From assembly GCF_027942865.1 (NCBI RefSeq), contig NC_134519.1:17245248-17309247 (forward strand): a stretch of 64,000 nt of DNA, written 5' to 3'. Source of the DNA: Odontesthes bonariensis. Taxonomy: Eukaryota; Chordata; Actinopteri; Atheriniformes; Atherinopsidae. The translations under genes and the position numbers were made by a program. Below, one piece after another: positions 13,701 to 32,579 of the stretch; position 1 is the first letter of the stretch, and each line of letters begins with the position of its first letter. Under the pieces are notes generated by a model. That model saw nothing but the letters and a program-made list of their open reading frames with translations. It had not been told where the DNA came from and made no database searches.

Positions 13701-16700
13701 GTTGAATTGACTTGCTCAAAGTGTGGCAACTCCATCCTTTTTGTTCAGGAATTGTATTGGACTGGTTTAAATGCAACAAAATATGCTTTTAACCCACTGA
13801 ATTTTTGCTCTACTCACTGCTTTGTACTGGAACAGCTGTGCCACCTCGTCGCGGGTCTCGCTCTTGTTAGCGTTGCCCCTCCAGTGGTCTGGCATGTAGT
13901 GAATGTGTGCCAGCACGCACTGCAACAGCTGCTCTGGACACCACACCATATGCTCATCTGGGATGAAAGACCTGGCACATGACGTGTTCAAAAAGTCAGA
14001 AATAATGTCACACATTACCAGTACATAGGAAATAAGCCAATTGACAGAGTTCATCCAAGAAAAAAGATTATGAGATGAGAGGGACAAGGATGCTCAAAAT
14101 TTGTTCACATTCTTACGCAAGTGACATGCAGGACAGCTTCAGTTATAACTAATATGTTTGATGTTGAATATATGGAACTGAAGATTAAAATCTAATTGTA
14201 CTCAAAATGTATGGGTAGGTGTGTCCAAACTTTTGACCAGTGCTGTATATACTCTATAGTGTGATAGTGTTCTGTATGAAGTATATCCTGATATAACCAT
14301 CAACGTAGCTAATGACTAGAAGTACTGACTAGTTTTCAAGCCCACAAAAATCAAACTTGGAGAATTTGCAGAAAAAAAATGGCTGTGATGACTCACCTGG
14401 AGATAGTAATAACCACCCCCAGCACAGTGATAGCGGTAAGAATGTGCTGCACTGTTAGAACGTCCTCATCATAAACAGTCAGTGCAATAAGAACAGCCAA
14501 CACTGAGCCCGAGAAGAAGGCAACGTTCTTCGCAAGCACAGACAGCAGCGGCGATGTAAACGAGTTCATGTATTTGGAAGTGGGCTTGTAGCCACGCGCC
14601 AATCGTCCGTCCAGCTCATGGTCCAGCTCATTGAAATGACGCAGGTATAAACGACCATGAAGGGACCAGCGGCGTGCGCCCAGACTTCCGGGTTCCCTGC
14701 GGATCACCTCGGTGTAGCTGAAGAAAGCGTAGAGTACCTGCCACACCAAAATGAAGGGACACAACAGCAGATTGGCCAAACCAATCAGCAGGATGACTCT
14801 ACTGAGCTGCTGGGCGAGCTCCAGGCGGTTTCCACTGCGCTTGTACTTTGGGTGCAGGTTCCATTTATTCTGAAACAGAGAGCCAGGGCCCCAGAAAAGG
14901 ATGAGCTCGAAGTTGTACTTGAGGACCTGGGATAAGAAGACCACATTGCCCAGCAGGGGGAGCTGCAGCTGCACTGGCAGCAGGGACTTATTTATCATGG
15001 CCACCATGTAGTTCTTAAAACGCAGGATGCGGTGATAGATGTCAAGTTCCGTCAGTTCTTTCTTGTGAATGCACATCTGCTGCTCTCTCTGCAGGTTGAT
15101 GAGTCGGTCCTGGACTTCCTGCCATGTGAAGTTGCATAGTTCATCCTAGATGAAGAGGGTAGGGACACAAAGTAAACCTACTACTGCTGGAAAGAAATGC
15201 ATGAAATATCTACACAAATCACTGAGACTTATCTTGGCATAAACAAGAAAGGGAAGGCATTAATCATTTTAGCTGTAGAACATAACTTACCATTCTGATC
15301 TTCAGTGCTTTGATGTAGAACTGCCTGATTTCCCAGTAGCTCAAAACATTGCAAAAAACTTTAACAAGACGATAGATCCAGAAGATGGCCGCCATGATGA
15401 GAAGGAATATTATCCAGCTGTTCTCTTGTATCCTGAATAGAAATACATGTCACATTAAAATGTGGCTGGCTGTACAGGTTTATTAAAGCTATGGGTTTTG
15501 TTATTTGGAAAAGTTTTCTACAGCTGTACTCGTCACGTCAGGACATCTAACGGAGAGGTTACAGAAACATTTTGGAAAAACATGAACAAATGGCAAACAA
15601 CACGCCTATAAATAACTCATGGTCCCAACATGGTTGCATTAGTACTAGACACAGCTTTGCAGGGACACATTTGGGTCGTGTAGCTTTTTGCTGCCACTTT
15701 CCAGCAGTGTGAAAAATATGCGGAACAACCTGAAAAACAGTCTACTCTTGTTTTTGTTCGTGCAGGTCTTTCTGCTTCCTTCTGGACTGGAAATAGGCAG
15801 AAGTCACAATTGAACAAAGGTGGTGGTTTGTGGTGAAACTTACTTTTTTACTTTTATAAGTTCTTCCTCTCTCTGGGGAACTCTATGGTCATTGCATCTC
15901 CAGTTCAAGTAATCAGATTTGACTAATGCATCGCATGAACACAAAAAAGTTACATTCCCTTTGCTTTTGAAGAGCTGGCAGCCTCTATGTTGGATGAATT
16001 ACCATTATTCCTTGACAGTGCGTTAGGTGTATCAGATGTGAATGTGTTATCATAATGCATCTTAATTTGAAAGCTGGGGTTCAGACTTCCTGTAAAATAA
16101 CAAGCATCTACAGTGGGTATTCAGTTGCACACATACAAAAGTCCCCTTCCTCTCATGACATTGTAAGTTAGGAGTTTAACATGATAATCAGATGGGAAAA
16201 TGTTTGATTGTTCATATCACAAGATGCTCTAATTGATGGAGCTCTGGTTTTAAGATCTGGGGTAAGGTGATCCGCTTACTTATTATACCCCTGTATGTCA
16301 ACAAACATTTACTAATGTCAATGCTAATATTCGAGTTTAATATTAGGTCACTTTCAGAGAGAAAGAAACAAAATAAAAGATTGTTTTCAATGTGCATGTG
16401 CTTTAAAGCGGCTTCAAAAGTGAAATTCGAGACGGTGTATGAAGAGGACAGAGGCTCCAAACTGGGGGACAAGCTGTTCCATAATTAGAATTCCGTGCGG
16501 CCGGACGTCACTGACTTTGATATAAAACAACCTTTGAGCCTCAGTCAGAATGAAGATCAAATTGATGAGAAGCGTTTGAGCCAAGCTGGAGTAAACAAGT
16601 TGAGTCGCGACTCCACATTGTAAAAATGTGACGGCCCAAGGTTTGGGTGAAGTGGGTGGGCGAGTGAGTGATGGTGTGTTTCTTGTAGCAAGGTGTCATG

Positions 16701-19081
16701 TGGTAGTCAGCTCGTCAGAACTTTAGTGGGCCAGTAGCACCACAACACAGCTATCAGTTACTGTTCACTTAAGTTAGTCTGAGCAGCGTACACAAACATC
16801 TTCCTCCAAGAAACCAAGAGTTGCAGGAATGTTCCAGCTGGAAGCTGCCAATCTCAGGTTTACATAAACCATAAAACTGAGACAGGAACACACTTCATAG
16901 AAAGACCTCATTTGGGCTTGGAATCAAACACAGAATCAACAAGTCAATCCGATCAAACCGTAACCTGCTTTCTGCTACTATCACTGGCACTGAGACTTCT
17001 TCCCGTCATACACCAGAAATTGTCTTTTAAATAAATCAACTCTTTAAGATGTGTGTTGAATGTGCTTTTTTAAACAAAACTTGACAATTGCCTGCTTTAC
17101 CACGGAGATAAAAAGAGACTTAAAAAGCTATCTTCTTACATTATAAGATATGGGTTATAATCAATTTTCATGGTAAATCAAGAAACTCACATGGTTCAAC
17201 CAAACAGCCCACAGTTCAATTTTCCAACCATGTGAATGTGACTGTAACTTGCAGTCTGTAGCCATGTCAAATGCAAACCCAGAAGAAACTAAATGTTAAA
17301 GTATAACTGTAACTGCATTAGTTCATGCAACTGTATTAGGTCAGACAAGCCTGAAAGCCTGACTGTAATCCTAGACTCAGTGTGAGAACCAAGTATCTAA
17401 TCAGACTGGCTGAAATGAGAGGACAGGCATGTGTTTTTCAATACATTTTTTACCCCATGAGAAGATAAAATAAAATGAAATTCCACATGAGTCGTCTGTG
17501 GCATTAATACCTCTGAGTGCACTGCTGGCTTGGTAGGATGGCATCAGGCAGTGTGACTTTATTCCTGTCCAATGGATTCTGGCCTTGCCCGGTGTGGTTG
17601 ACCGCTCGATTGGCAAATAGGACATCGTACTCCACGCAGTTGACAAGAAATGTAGTAAATGTGACAACAAACAAAAACTGGCTGTAAGGATGAGATGAAA
17701 AAAGGAATAAGAATAAAAGGAAATTAGAAAATCCAAATAAACAATAACTACAGTGGTTTATTCTAAAATATGTATTAAGACTGTCTGTTAGGACAACTGT
17801 TTTATGATAACATTGGACCTATATTAATAAATGCACTGTCGCCATGTTCAGACATGTGACCAGAAACCAATGACAGAGGGGACCTGCTGGCACTGTAACA
17901 ACTGTTAGAGAGAGAGAGAACTGTGTCCCATGGTATTTGTGCATAGCTGCTTCTGATATCATGTGTGTTTCTGCTAAAGCCTGAGGACAAGTTAACTGTC
18001 ATTAAATGACAAACTACCAGTGTGATAAATGAGGCCCACATCTAACTGAAAACAAGCATCCTCTTTTTCAAAACAAGTGTATTACTATCTCATGATGAAT
18101 CCTGCAGGTGTCTGGAGAACTTGATACTTACACAAGTTCGAAGAACTCTGACAGCATCATACAAGCAAAGCCATTCTTCTGATGAAAATGATAGATGTGA
18201 ACCACATGGTTAAGGAAAATCTCAAGTGACATTGCAACATTAAACTTGACGTATCGCAGGTACAGTGATTTGGCAATCTTCAGAAGAACAGAAGATATCC
18301 CGCATATGTGATCTCTGTACCAATACTGTAGCATTATGTGTGCAGTTTGATCATAAAGATCGTGGATCAAATTCTAACCAGGAAAACCAAGTAAAATGTA
18401 CGATCAAAGAAATACAAAAAAATACCTTCCTGAAAGAGATACAAATTAATCTTTGCGAGAAGCAAAAATGATCTGGAAAACAACCAGAAAAACTATTAAT
18501 GCTGAGAGTAAATGACCGCAAACAGATGCTAAATTGAACAAAGTGGGACTTAAATTGCGGATAAAAATGAGTGATGGTGCAAATGATACTAGGCCACAAA
18601 AAAACAAAAGTCAAATGATAACCATAAAGGCACAAACAATAAAACAACCACAGAAAGATGCAAAACATTAACAAGATACATAACAGACACATCAACCACA
18701 ACTTGTGTCTGCAGGCCAGTTTGGGGAAAGCAAGACATGATCTAAAAGGATATCCTTGTGAAGAAGTTATCCAAGTTCTTGATATGGTGCCATGAGTCTG
18801 TAACAAAAATTAAAACATTAGATATTTACAAGACTTACTATGACCCAGCTGAATCAAACACGTTCAGATAACCAAGGTGTTTATAGTGAGTACCAAACGG
18901 TTATAGTGCATATACCCAGTTAAATCAACGACCATTGTACCACTTAAGCTGTAATACAATAAATATGTTTACCTTTTAGGCTTTCAGGCACGTGCACCAG
19001 TAAATCTTCCTCTCCTGGTGGTGAATCTTCCTCGAAGTCTTCAATTCTCTGATACTCCTGATACGCTTCAAAGTTAGCCAT
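10723..19081 (-). CDS. atg9b: Autophagy-related protein 9B (ATG9 lipid scramblase), 13 exons, 812 aa
   Basis: ATG9 is the multispanning scramblase of ATG9 vesicles that seeds and expands the autophagosome membrane with ATG2. Exons, 5' to 3': 18973-19081, 18754-18797, 18132-18196, 17511-17681, 15291-15432, 14397-15145, 13818-13971, 12911-13090, 12524-12769, 11933-12171, 11740-11833, 11436-11520, 10723-10883. The lengths sum to 2439 nt with every junction in phase. The start (CACAATGG) has a strong context. Residues 1-36 hold a Tyr sorting motif YQRIE (10-14) and an acidic dileucine EEDLL (24-28), as in ATG9A. Hydrophobic segments start near residues 74 and 136 and continue in the 749-bp exon and the VFILEELLSP exon. 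The conserved HQKNGF, FWGPGSLF and DFFRNFTVEVVGVGD blocks are present. The tail is acidic (EEDEEEEED) and ends at TGA 10723-10725. The 9B assignment rests on the N-terminus and the abcb8 neighbour. Intron 2 is an AT-AC intron. Confidence 0.95.
13091..13817. other. atg9b: atg9b intron 7 with a possible decayed repeat
   Basis: GT-AG intron between the SFIPDEH exon and the VFILEELL exon. Its plus strand shows broken open frames around 13480-13700 that look like a decayed repeat copy, but I cannot name the family. No coding function is supported. Confidence 0.35.
14213..14247. mobile_element. Tc1-like terminal repeat remnant
   Basis: The sequence reading towards TACAGCACTGGTCAAAAG on the minus strand, followed by TTTGGACACACC, resembles the tip of a Tc1/mariner-type inverted repeat common in fish genomes. 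Only this end is recognisable in atg9b intron 6 (13972-14396). No matching partner end or transposase was seen. Confidence 0.4.
15433..17510 (-). other. atg9b: atg9b intron 4 (2.1 kb)
   Basis: Largest atg9b intron, GT-AG, between the exon ending CTQR and the exon beginning IQENSW. Nothing else recognised in it. Confidence 0.6.
18197..18753 (-). other. atg9b: U12-type AT-AC intron 2 of atg9b
   Basis: Read on the minus strand the intron starts ATATCCTTTT, the U12 5' splice consensus. It carries a near-perfect U12 branch site TTCCTTAAC (18209-18217) and ends ...GGTTCAC with AC instead of AG, about 12 nt after the branch adenosine. Joining the flanking exons gives NLDNFF-TR-IYHFHQKNGF, the expected ATG9 sequence with the phase kept. 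No GT-AG alternative gives this protein. The minor spliceosome must remove it. Confidence 0.9.
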
Positions 19082-20010
19082 TGTGCTTCACATTCTTAGG
19101 TCACCCCAAACTAATGAGCTACTTGTACTACACACAATATGAAACGAATGCAAACTTGCAACCTCAGCTACATTCTGGAGCTACTAAGTAGCTAAAGCAC
19201 TGCATATAAGAGTAGCTACAGCTAACAGTAGCTTGCTAATTCGCTAGTTTGGCGGATAGCGCTTGTGTAACCCTACACTTCCATGATGACAAGTAAAATA
19301 ACACGAAAGAGTTATTAATTCAGTAAACGGAGCTTCGATAAATTTACCAACGACTGCGAGACACAGCTATTAAACGCTTTTTTTTTTAATCAAAGCCGAA
19401 TGTCTGGTAGCCGGCTAGCCTGTGGATGATTCAGCCACTAGTGTAGTCAGGGTGACACGGTTTGTTTTGTTCCCGACTTGCTCCGTCCATCTGCCGATCT
19501 TGATTTTCTCTCGTGCTCGCAGTCACCCGGGCTCATTAAACACACTCACGTGTGCTTAAAAGACGATTGGCTGCCCTTCAGTCCGTCTCTGTATCCGCTA
19601 GTGAATTTCCAAAAATAAAAACATCCATATGCGTGCCCACTGTTTTTGTCTTTCACAAACAAATGTCAACAAAACACCAATAACGTCACCTCCGTTTAGG
19701 TTTACGTAATTTCCGGGTGTCGATTGTAGTTTTATTGATATTTTCCACAAGAAAGGTAGTTTTTTTTTGTTTTACGTGTTTCTCTCCATAAACCGTAACA
19801 CTAATCAACTAAAAAAAGCAAATTAAAGTAAAGCAGCACAGTTGGTTTTCAGAAACCAACCTTCAAATTAAAGCCGTCGTCCCCTCGAGACCCACCAATG
19901 CACTGTGGGTCAGTGTCAATATGGCAGCCTACAGTGTGCCGTTGGATTACTGTACAGTTTAGCGACTGTTTTAACCTAATGAGATATTAACGACTGAAAG
20001 AGGCATAAAC
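19082..20010. promoter_or_regulatory. Bidirectional promoter region between atg9b and abcb8
   Basis: The two start codons face away from each other across 929 bp. Visible elements are an inverted CCAAT box (ATTGG at 19566, minus orientation, serving atg9b), CCAAT at 19677-19681 next to a CRE-like AACGTCA, CCAAT at 19895-19899 (serving abcb8), and a CACGTG E-box at 19547-19552. The E-box resembles the core of TFEB/CLEAR sites of autophagy and lysosome genes, though one core alone is weak evidence. No TATA box is evident, as expected for housekeeping genes. Confidence 0.55.
19088..19093 (-). promoter_or_regulatory. atg9b: Start-stop mini-uORF (AUGUGA) just before the atg9b start
   Basis: On the minus strand an ATG is followed at once by TGA, ending six bases before the atg9b ATG at 19079-19081. 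If present in the mRNA, this is the smallest possible upstream ORF and could hold or recycle ribosomes at the main start. The 5' end of the mRNA is not mapped here. Confidence 0.4.
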
Positions 20011-23000
20011 ATGTTTCAGTTGCTTTGCTGTAGAGCGAGTTTCGCCCATTCATCGCGGTCACTATCGTTTCCCTTGCGGTGCAACAAAACAGGAGACAAA
20101 TGGAAGCTCTCACGGTAGGCTAATGTGACCGGTTGCTACTTTGGCTAATGACAGCAGATTTACACCAGTTGAATAAGCTACATGTTGGGTAATAACAATG
20201 GTCTCTTGACCTATTCTGTTTGTACAGACAGAGCATGTCGACATAGGTGGAACGTACGCGTGTGTTTGATTTTACAATTTTTATACTCGAGTTCATCTGT
20301 CTTTTCAACTGTAAAAGAGGGAGAGGAAAGTAAATGACATGAAACTAAATTAGCTGAAAAATATTAATTCTTACATTAGGAATAGTTGTGTTGTGCACGA
20401 AAGTGAGAGAATTACATGGTGCCACAATCATCCTTCCTTTTCATGATTCATGTCGGCAGTCCTCTCCTAAGATGGTGACAAACTGATAACCCTGACAGAT
20501 ATTAGCTCCCTCTGGATATAGCTGTATATTATATCAGCCTAAAGCAAAACTGTGTGTTTTAGAAAGAGGCTCACCTTTACATAGTTTGTACGCAAATAAA
20601 AAAAATGGCAGTCTCAGTAGGCCTAATAAGTTGTTACTTAGTGGCATAAAAATGGAATGATAATACTTGTAGATTTGTTGAAAGCATTGCTTTTGTGACA
20701 TCAGTTTGCATAACTGGGTTGATCAAACCTCTAATTTTATCAATATTCTGGTTTATATCCAGGTGGTATACATCTCCGGGGCCTCGTGCCTACGGCTCTT
20801 CACAGCAGTCTGGCACTGCTGTCAGTCGCATCTGGAGCCTGGCTCAGAGAGTTGTTCGTCAGTCCTCTACCAGGACATCCAAGCCCTCGGCTTTGAAATT
20901 CATCCTTGGACCAGCAGTCCTTACTGTCTCAGCACGTCTGTTTTGCCACGTGGCCCACTGTGAGGCAGATGTGAATAACAACACTCTAGTGGAAGTTGTA
21001 TCCAAAGACCCGGTGCCTGAGTTCAAATGGCATATACTATGGGAGTTTATCAAACCCCAACTATTTGAGCTCACCTGTGCGGTTGTGGTAAGCTTGAGGA
21101 AAACATTTGAAGGCAATGTCAGCGATGCACAACGTGGCGCTCAATGCGAATCGGTTACATTGGTCATTTCTGTTTTTCAGCTAGCTTTTGGTGCAGCTAT
21201 CCTGAACATTCAAATCCCACTGATGCTTGGGGATCTTGTGAATGTTGTGGCACGCTACCTCAGAGAACACACAGGGACTTATGTCAGTGAGATCAGAGGA
21301 CCTGCCCTCAAATTACTGGGAATGTATGGTATCCAAGTAAGTGCACAATAACTCTTTCAAGCATGTTTGTGAAGAGGCTGTAAAACTTCATGTCCCATAA
21401 GAAAAAATAATTCAACACAACTGTTGCTTACAACATATTACAGATCTAGCTTCATAATACCATCCAGTTTAAGGCTACAGTTCATGCATTGTTTATTGTA
21501 TTCTAGCATACTTTAGCATTCCTGTACAGCGCATGTTTCCCCCTCAATTATTCCACAAATGACTTTGGGACCTTGTTACAGATCTCACCTGAAGGAGTAT
21601 GTGCTGCTCCACTTACTGTTAGTCAGACAGAATATGCATGCAAAGAAAAAAATGTCACATCTGTGGAATGAAAAATTGTCTATTTCTCTAGTTGATAATC
21701 ACTTCCTTTGTGCAGGGCCTGCTAACAAGTGGTTACATCATCCTGCTTTCAAGGGTGGGGGAGAGGGTGGCAGCAGACATGAGGAAGACCCTGTTTGCAT
21801 CTTTACTGAGGTACATATATCCAATGTTGACTTAGAGGGCAGTCGTATGTATGAAATAAAACTGGTTCAGAGCTGCTGTTATATACCCCCATTCTACTGG
21901 TTTATGTTGCCATTCTTTTTCACCAGGCAAGATGTGGCTTTTTTTGATGCCAATAAAACTGGGCAGCTGGTAAATCGCTTGACTGCTGACATTCAGGAGT
22001 TCAAGTCATCCTTTAAATTGGTTATTTCTCAGGTATTAACACGAGCGTGACCCAAAAAGTCTGTTTTCAAAGTGTCTTGATTGTGTTTTCCAAAAAAAAA
22101 AACTTACTATGTCTGCGTATTCACAGGGTCTGCGGAGTATCACACAGACAGTGGGGTGTTTTGCGTCCCTCTATGTCATCTCCCCAAAGCTGACAGGCTT
22201 GACTGTGCTTGTCCTCCCATGTCTAGTGGGAGCAGGTGCTCTCGTTGGCTCAGTCCTGCGCAAACTATCTCGTTTGGCTCAAGAACAGGTGACACCCCTT
22301 GGTGTTTAATGAAGTGTGATTTTGTAAAAAAAGGTTTATGTTAATGCTTTCAGTGCGGAATATATTACTGGCACTCAAACACAGCCATTAAAACAATGCC
22401 ATTGCTTTCCTTTCTACTTCGAAAATATGTATCTTTTTGTGTCTAATTGTGTTTTTTCTCTGTCAAAAACCAAGGTTGCAAAAGCGACAGCAGTGGCAGA
22501 TGAGGCACTGGGTAATGTACGGACAGTGAAAGCTTTTGCAATGGAGGAACGAGAGCTCCAGTAAGTTTAAGCACTTCCAGAAATGGTTTAAAACTTACAG
22601 AGATGGTATATGTACAAAAGGTACAATATTTTTCATTGTTTTTCCCAGGTTATATGCATATGAAGTTGACAAATCATGTGAAATGAATGAAAATCTTGGT
22701 TCTGGGATTGCCATTTTCCAAGGACTGTCAAACGTGGCCCTGAACTGTGAGTGTTTCCATTGTGAATGCTGTTGGGACACAATACAAAGCAGACCGCTAC
22801 TGTATCTGAGATCTTCTGTAATGCTAATGTTCTTGTATTTGGATGTTAACACAGGCATTGTCCTTGGAACTATTTTTGCTGGGGGGACTTTAATTTCAAG
22901 CAACGAAATGTCTCCTGGAGACCTCATGTCTTTCTTGGTTGCGTCTCAGACTGTTCAAAGGTATGACACACAACTTGCTCCACCGTGACTCATCTGCATT

Positions 23001-24712
23001 ACCGTCCATGATTCAATACATTTATTCATAAGTTGCCGATTAAAGAACATTTACACTGTTTTCATGCCCAGGTCTTTGGCTAGTATCTCCATCCTTTTTG
23101 GACAGGTGAGTAAAGGATACAGCAAGTGCTATCTGGATTGTAGCATTAAACAAGGTGTGCATATCTGAAATATTATTTAATTAGAGATCAACCTGTCACC
23201 CTCTCAACATTTACTGCAGATGGTAAGAGGAATAAGCTCCGGGGCCCGGGTCTTTGAATACCTTTCTTTGCAGCCCACCATCCCCCTCTCTGGGGGAGGA
23301 CGCATCCCATACCATTCTCTAATGGGAAGAGTGGACTTCAAGAACATTTCATTCAGGTTGAAATCATCCTATTTAAAATATTAATTAAATCCCAAGACTT
23401 TTCCAGACCTTCAGTGAACAAAAACATATCAGGGGACATTAAATATCAACTTCTTTTTTGTCTATTGTATAGTTATCCAACCAGACCTGGGCAGGAGGTT
23501 TTGAAGAAGTTCACCTTAACGCTGCCACCTTGTAAAACCATTGCCATTGTTGGAGAATCCGGAGGAGGTAATTTGTTGGTGATGATTCTAATACTGATTT
23601 TGTCACATACAGACAATCTGAAAATGAGCTCACCGACTGTTGAACCCTGCAGGAAAATCCACAGTGGCGTCGTTGCTGGAGCGCTTCTATGACCCGACCG
23701 GCGGGGTAATCATGTTGGATGGGCTCGACATTCGAACGCTCGATCTGTCCTGGCTCAGGGGGAATGTCATTGGTTTCATCAATCAGGTAAAGACCATTAG
23801 TCGTTGATGCATAAGGTTTAAAAAATATGAGCACGAATCCTTTGTCAGTTTAATAAACGCGTATTTGTTCTTGTTAACTTCGGTTCCATTCCTTACTGCC
23901 TTTATTTTCCACCCCTCTTTTTAGGAGCCAGTTTTGTTTGGATCATCCATCATGGAGAACATCCGCTTTGGGAAGCCTGACGCTACAGACGCTCAGGTCA
24001 TGGATGCAGCGAAACAAGCCAATGCCGACCGCTTCATTACAAGTTTCCCAGATGGCTATAACACCACGGTTGGTATGTGCTCTCATTCAAGCTTCTGCTG
24101 CTGTTTAGCAATCGTGTTGGACGCAAATTCTAAGCTTTAGATTTCTATACCCAGGTGAGCGTGGTGTGACATTATCGGGTGGCCAGAAGCAGCGCATTGC
24201 TATCGCTCGTGCTTTGATCAAGAATCCCAACATCCTGGTGCTGGATGAAGCTACGAGTGCTCTGGATGCAGAATCAGAGCGAGTGGTCCAGGAGGCTCTG
24301 GACAGGGCCACAAGGGGTCGCACTGTGCTCATCATCGCCCATAGACTGAGCACCATACAAGGAGCTGACCTCATCTGTGTCATGAGCAACGGCCGTATTG
24401 TGGAGGTGAGGAGGTTGAGTATTCAGTGAAATGGAGGCACTCTTATCTCCAGTTAAGTGTCTTGGATCATTTATTTGAACAGCCTGCAAGTTCAAAGATG
24501 CACTTATAGAAATGATTTCATTTATTGAAGAGTAATTCATATGGGTATATCAGTCATTTCCATCAAATTGCAATGACTGCGTGATATCATTTTTCTTTTT
24601 ATCTAACAGTTTCTTCCTTTCTTCACAGGCCGGGACGCACTTGGAACTGCTGAGTAAAGGAGGGCTTTATTCTGATTTGATCCGCAGGCAAAGAGCAGAG
24701 GGGCAGAAATGA
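20011..24712 (+). CDS. abcb8: ABCB8, mitochondrial inner-membrane ABC half-transporter, 16 exons, 706 aa
   Basis: ABCB8 sits in the mitochondrial inner membrane, where it is linked to iron/heme export and to the ATP-sensitive K+ channel (as MITOSUR). Exons: 20011-20114, 20763-21087, 21181-21336, 21716-21810, 21927-22032, 22127-22288, 22475-22560, 22649-22746, 22855-22960, 23072-23105, 23220-23356, 23473-23567, 23653-23786, 23925-24072, 24155-24405, 24629-24712. They sum to 2121 nt, all in phase. The N-terminus ([18 protein letters not shown]) is rich in Arg, Ser and hydrophobic residues with no acids, as a mitochondrial presequence should be. The transmembrane domain spans about residues 140-440. 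In the nucleotide-binding domain Walker A GESGGGKST is 497-505, the Q-loop Gln 546, the signature LSGGQ 602-606, Walker B ILVLDE 622-627 and the H-loop His 658. All catalytic residues are intact and the length fits the family. Head-to-head with atg9b. Confidence 0.96.
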
Positions 24713-24745
24713 AACGAGCAGCAAACTTGTGTCAAGTGGATCGAC

Positions 24746-24751
24746 AATAAA
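24746..24751 (+). terminator. abcb8: Poly(A) signal of abcb8
   Basis: AATAAA 34 bases after the abcb8 stop codon, so the 3'UTR is probably very short. T/GT-rich sequence follows within about 100 bases. Confidence 0.65.
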
Positions 24752-26423
24752 TGATAATGAGAGATGAAATATGTCAAATGTGCTGCAAATTTACCAGCTC
24801 TTTGTTTAGTCATATAGAAAATGTACACATTTGTATACAAGGTGTGTGTGTGTATAAATGGACCAACTGGATCAGTCTGTGATAATTACAAACTACACTA
24901 CTGTACAGTCTTTTAACTGAAATGGAAATTTAATATCACAGTTTTACTCTATCCTGTATAGAAAGATAAATTATGATTTGTTAGAAAAAGTAATTAAAAA
25001 CAGTTTTGATGAGAGTATATATATTTTTTTTCCTTTTTATAAATGACAACACACTGAATTCTTTTTTTTTTTTCTTGTTTGTTTTATTGTATCGATGTAA
25101 CACCCTAACAGGAATTACTGCTTACTGAACATTATCTTCATTAAGATGTTCAAAGCTGCTTTAAACTGCCATCTCCTGTGGTTTAAAAGCTTTTCTATAT
25201 GCAGATACACTCTTTTGACTCTACATAAAGCGTAATAGACGAAAAGCGTTTTGATTACAGAACAGCCCAATTTAATTAGCTTTTTTTTTTTTTATGCGTA
25301 CTTTGCGTGCCTGTGCAATCTGTGTGTTGATACAAGTATTGCAGGTTGGTATGTATTCACAATCGATTTAAGTTAACTGGATTATGGGCTTATTTCCTGA
25401 GTGGAACAAATGGAGGGCTAAGTTTAATTTCAATTTAAAATGACATTTGCACAGTTAAACAGATTGATTACATCTTGTGGGAAATATACTTAACAAATCA
25501 ACATGTAGCCCGGATGGCTTCCGAGAATCCACTTGTAGATTGAGATTTGATTGGAGGCAATTATCTTATGTGAGGGAAATGCACCTACAGCCTACTTAAT
25601 TCAAACATCAGTCTGCACGTGCCCAAAGATTTTAGCTTCAGACATGTGCCAATTAAAGAATCTAAAAAACAGAGAGTGGCAGAAAATTGCTGAGTGTATT
25701 TACTAATTACATGTGTCATTTTGTGGTACTTCTCGTTGAGTAGTTTCATTTTCAACTTCATTCTTCCACTCTACCAAATGAGGGAAAATTGCACTTTTTC
25801 ATAGTTAAATGTTCCAACAAACAGTGATTTTCCCAATAAATGTGTGGCCTACTTTGATTTCACTGAATGCCCAAATAACCCAGGGTGGGATCAAATCTAA
25901 GATAGTATTGTGTCCCTAACAATATATAAAAAGTAATTTTAAATGACTCCACCACCTACTGAAGTATACACAATTTATCCAAGGCTACATGTTGCCTACA
26001 CACCTATGCTTAAGTATTTATAATCTAATTATATCAGAAAGACAAACCAGCATTTTGCTGCTAATATCAATCCAAGGTTTTTTTTCCTGAAAGCCGATTA
26101 TGTATTGGTATATTGGTCTTTTACATTTTTGTAATAGCAGGTTACATTTGAGTTTACACTAGTTTTCCTTCTGTACACATTTTCGCTTTCCTTATACAGC
26201 CTAATCTTCTTAAACATATGTCTTCAAATGGTATCCACCAGCATTGCGATCCTTCTGTCAGCCTCTAGATGACACACAAGAGAAGCTTGGCTGCTGCAAA
26301 CCGACCAGTTGCAGCAAGTGCAGACCAATTTAAGCTAACGTCTGTAGCTACAATCCTTTCCTATCCACCCCAGTTTGGGGTTTTGTCGGTCATTGGTTTG
26401 CTGGCTGGCTTCATTCGCCAAAC
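24752..26423. other. abcb8-cdk5 intergenic region, includes the cdk5 promoter/5'UTR
   Basis: No coding exon recognised. The first part is AT-rich with homopolymer runs. The cdk5 promoter and 5'UTR must be near 26200-26423, just before the cdk5 ATG, but no TATA box or clear initiator can be picked. Confidence 0.5.

Positions 26424-32579
<6,156 letters not shown>

Noticed and set aside
13488..13982. 164-codon plus-strand frame
   Set aside because: Its right part is antisense to the atg9b exon 13818-13971 and its left part looks like decayed repeat DNA.
18132..18370. Upstream extension of the HQKNGF reading frame as a longer atg9b exon
   Set aside because: The extension is intron sequence holding the U12 branch site; ATG9 similarity stops exactly at the AC border.
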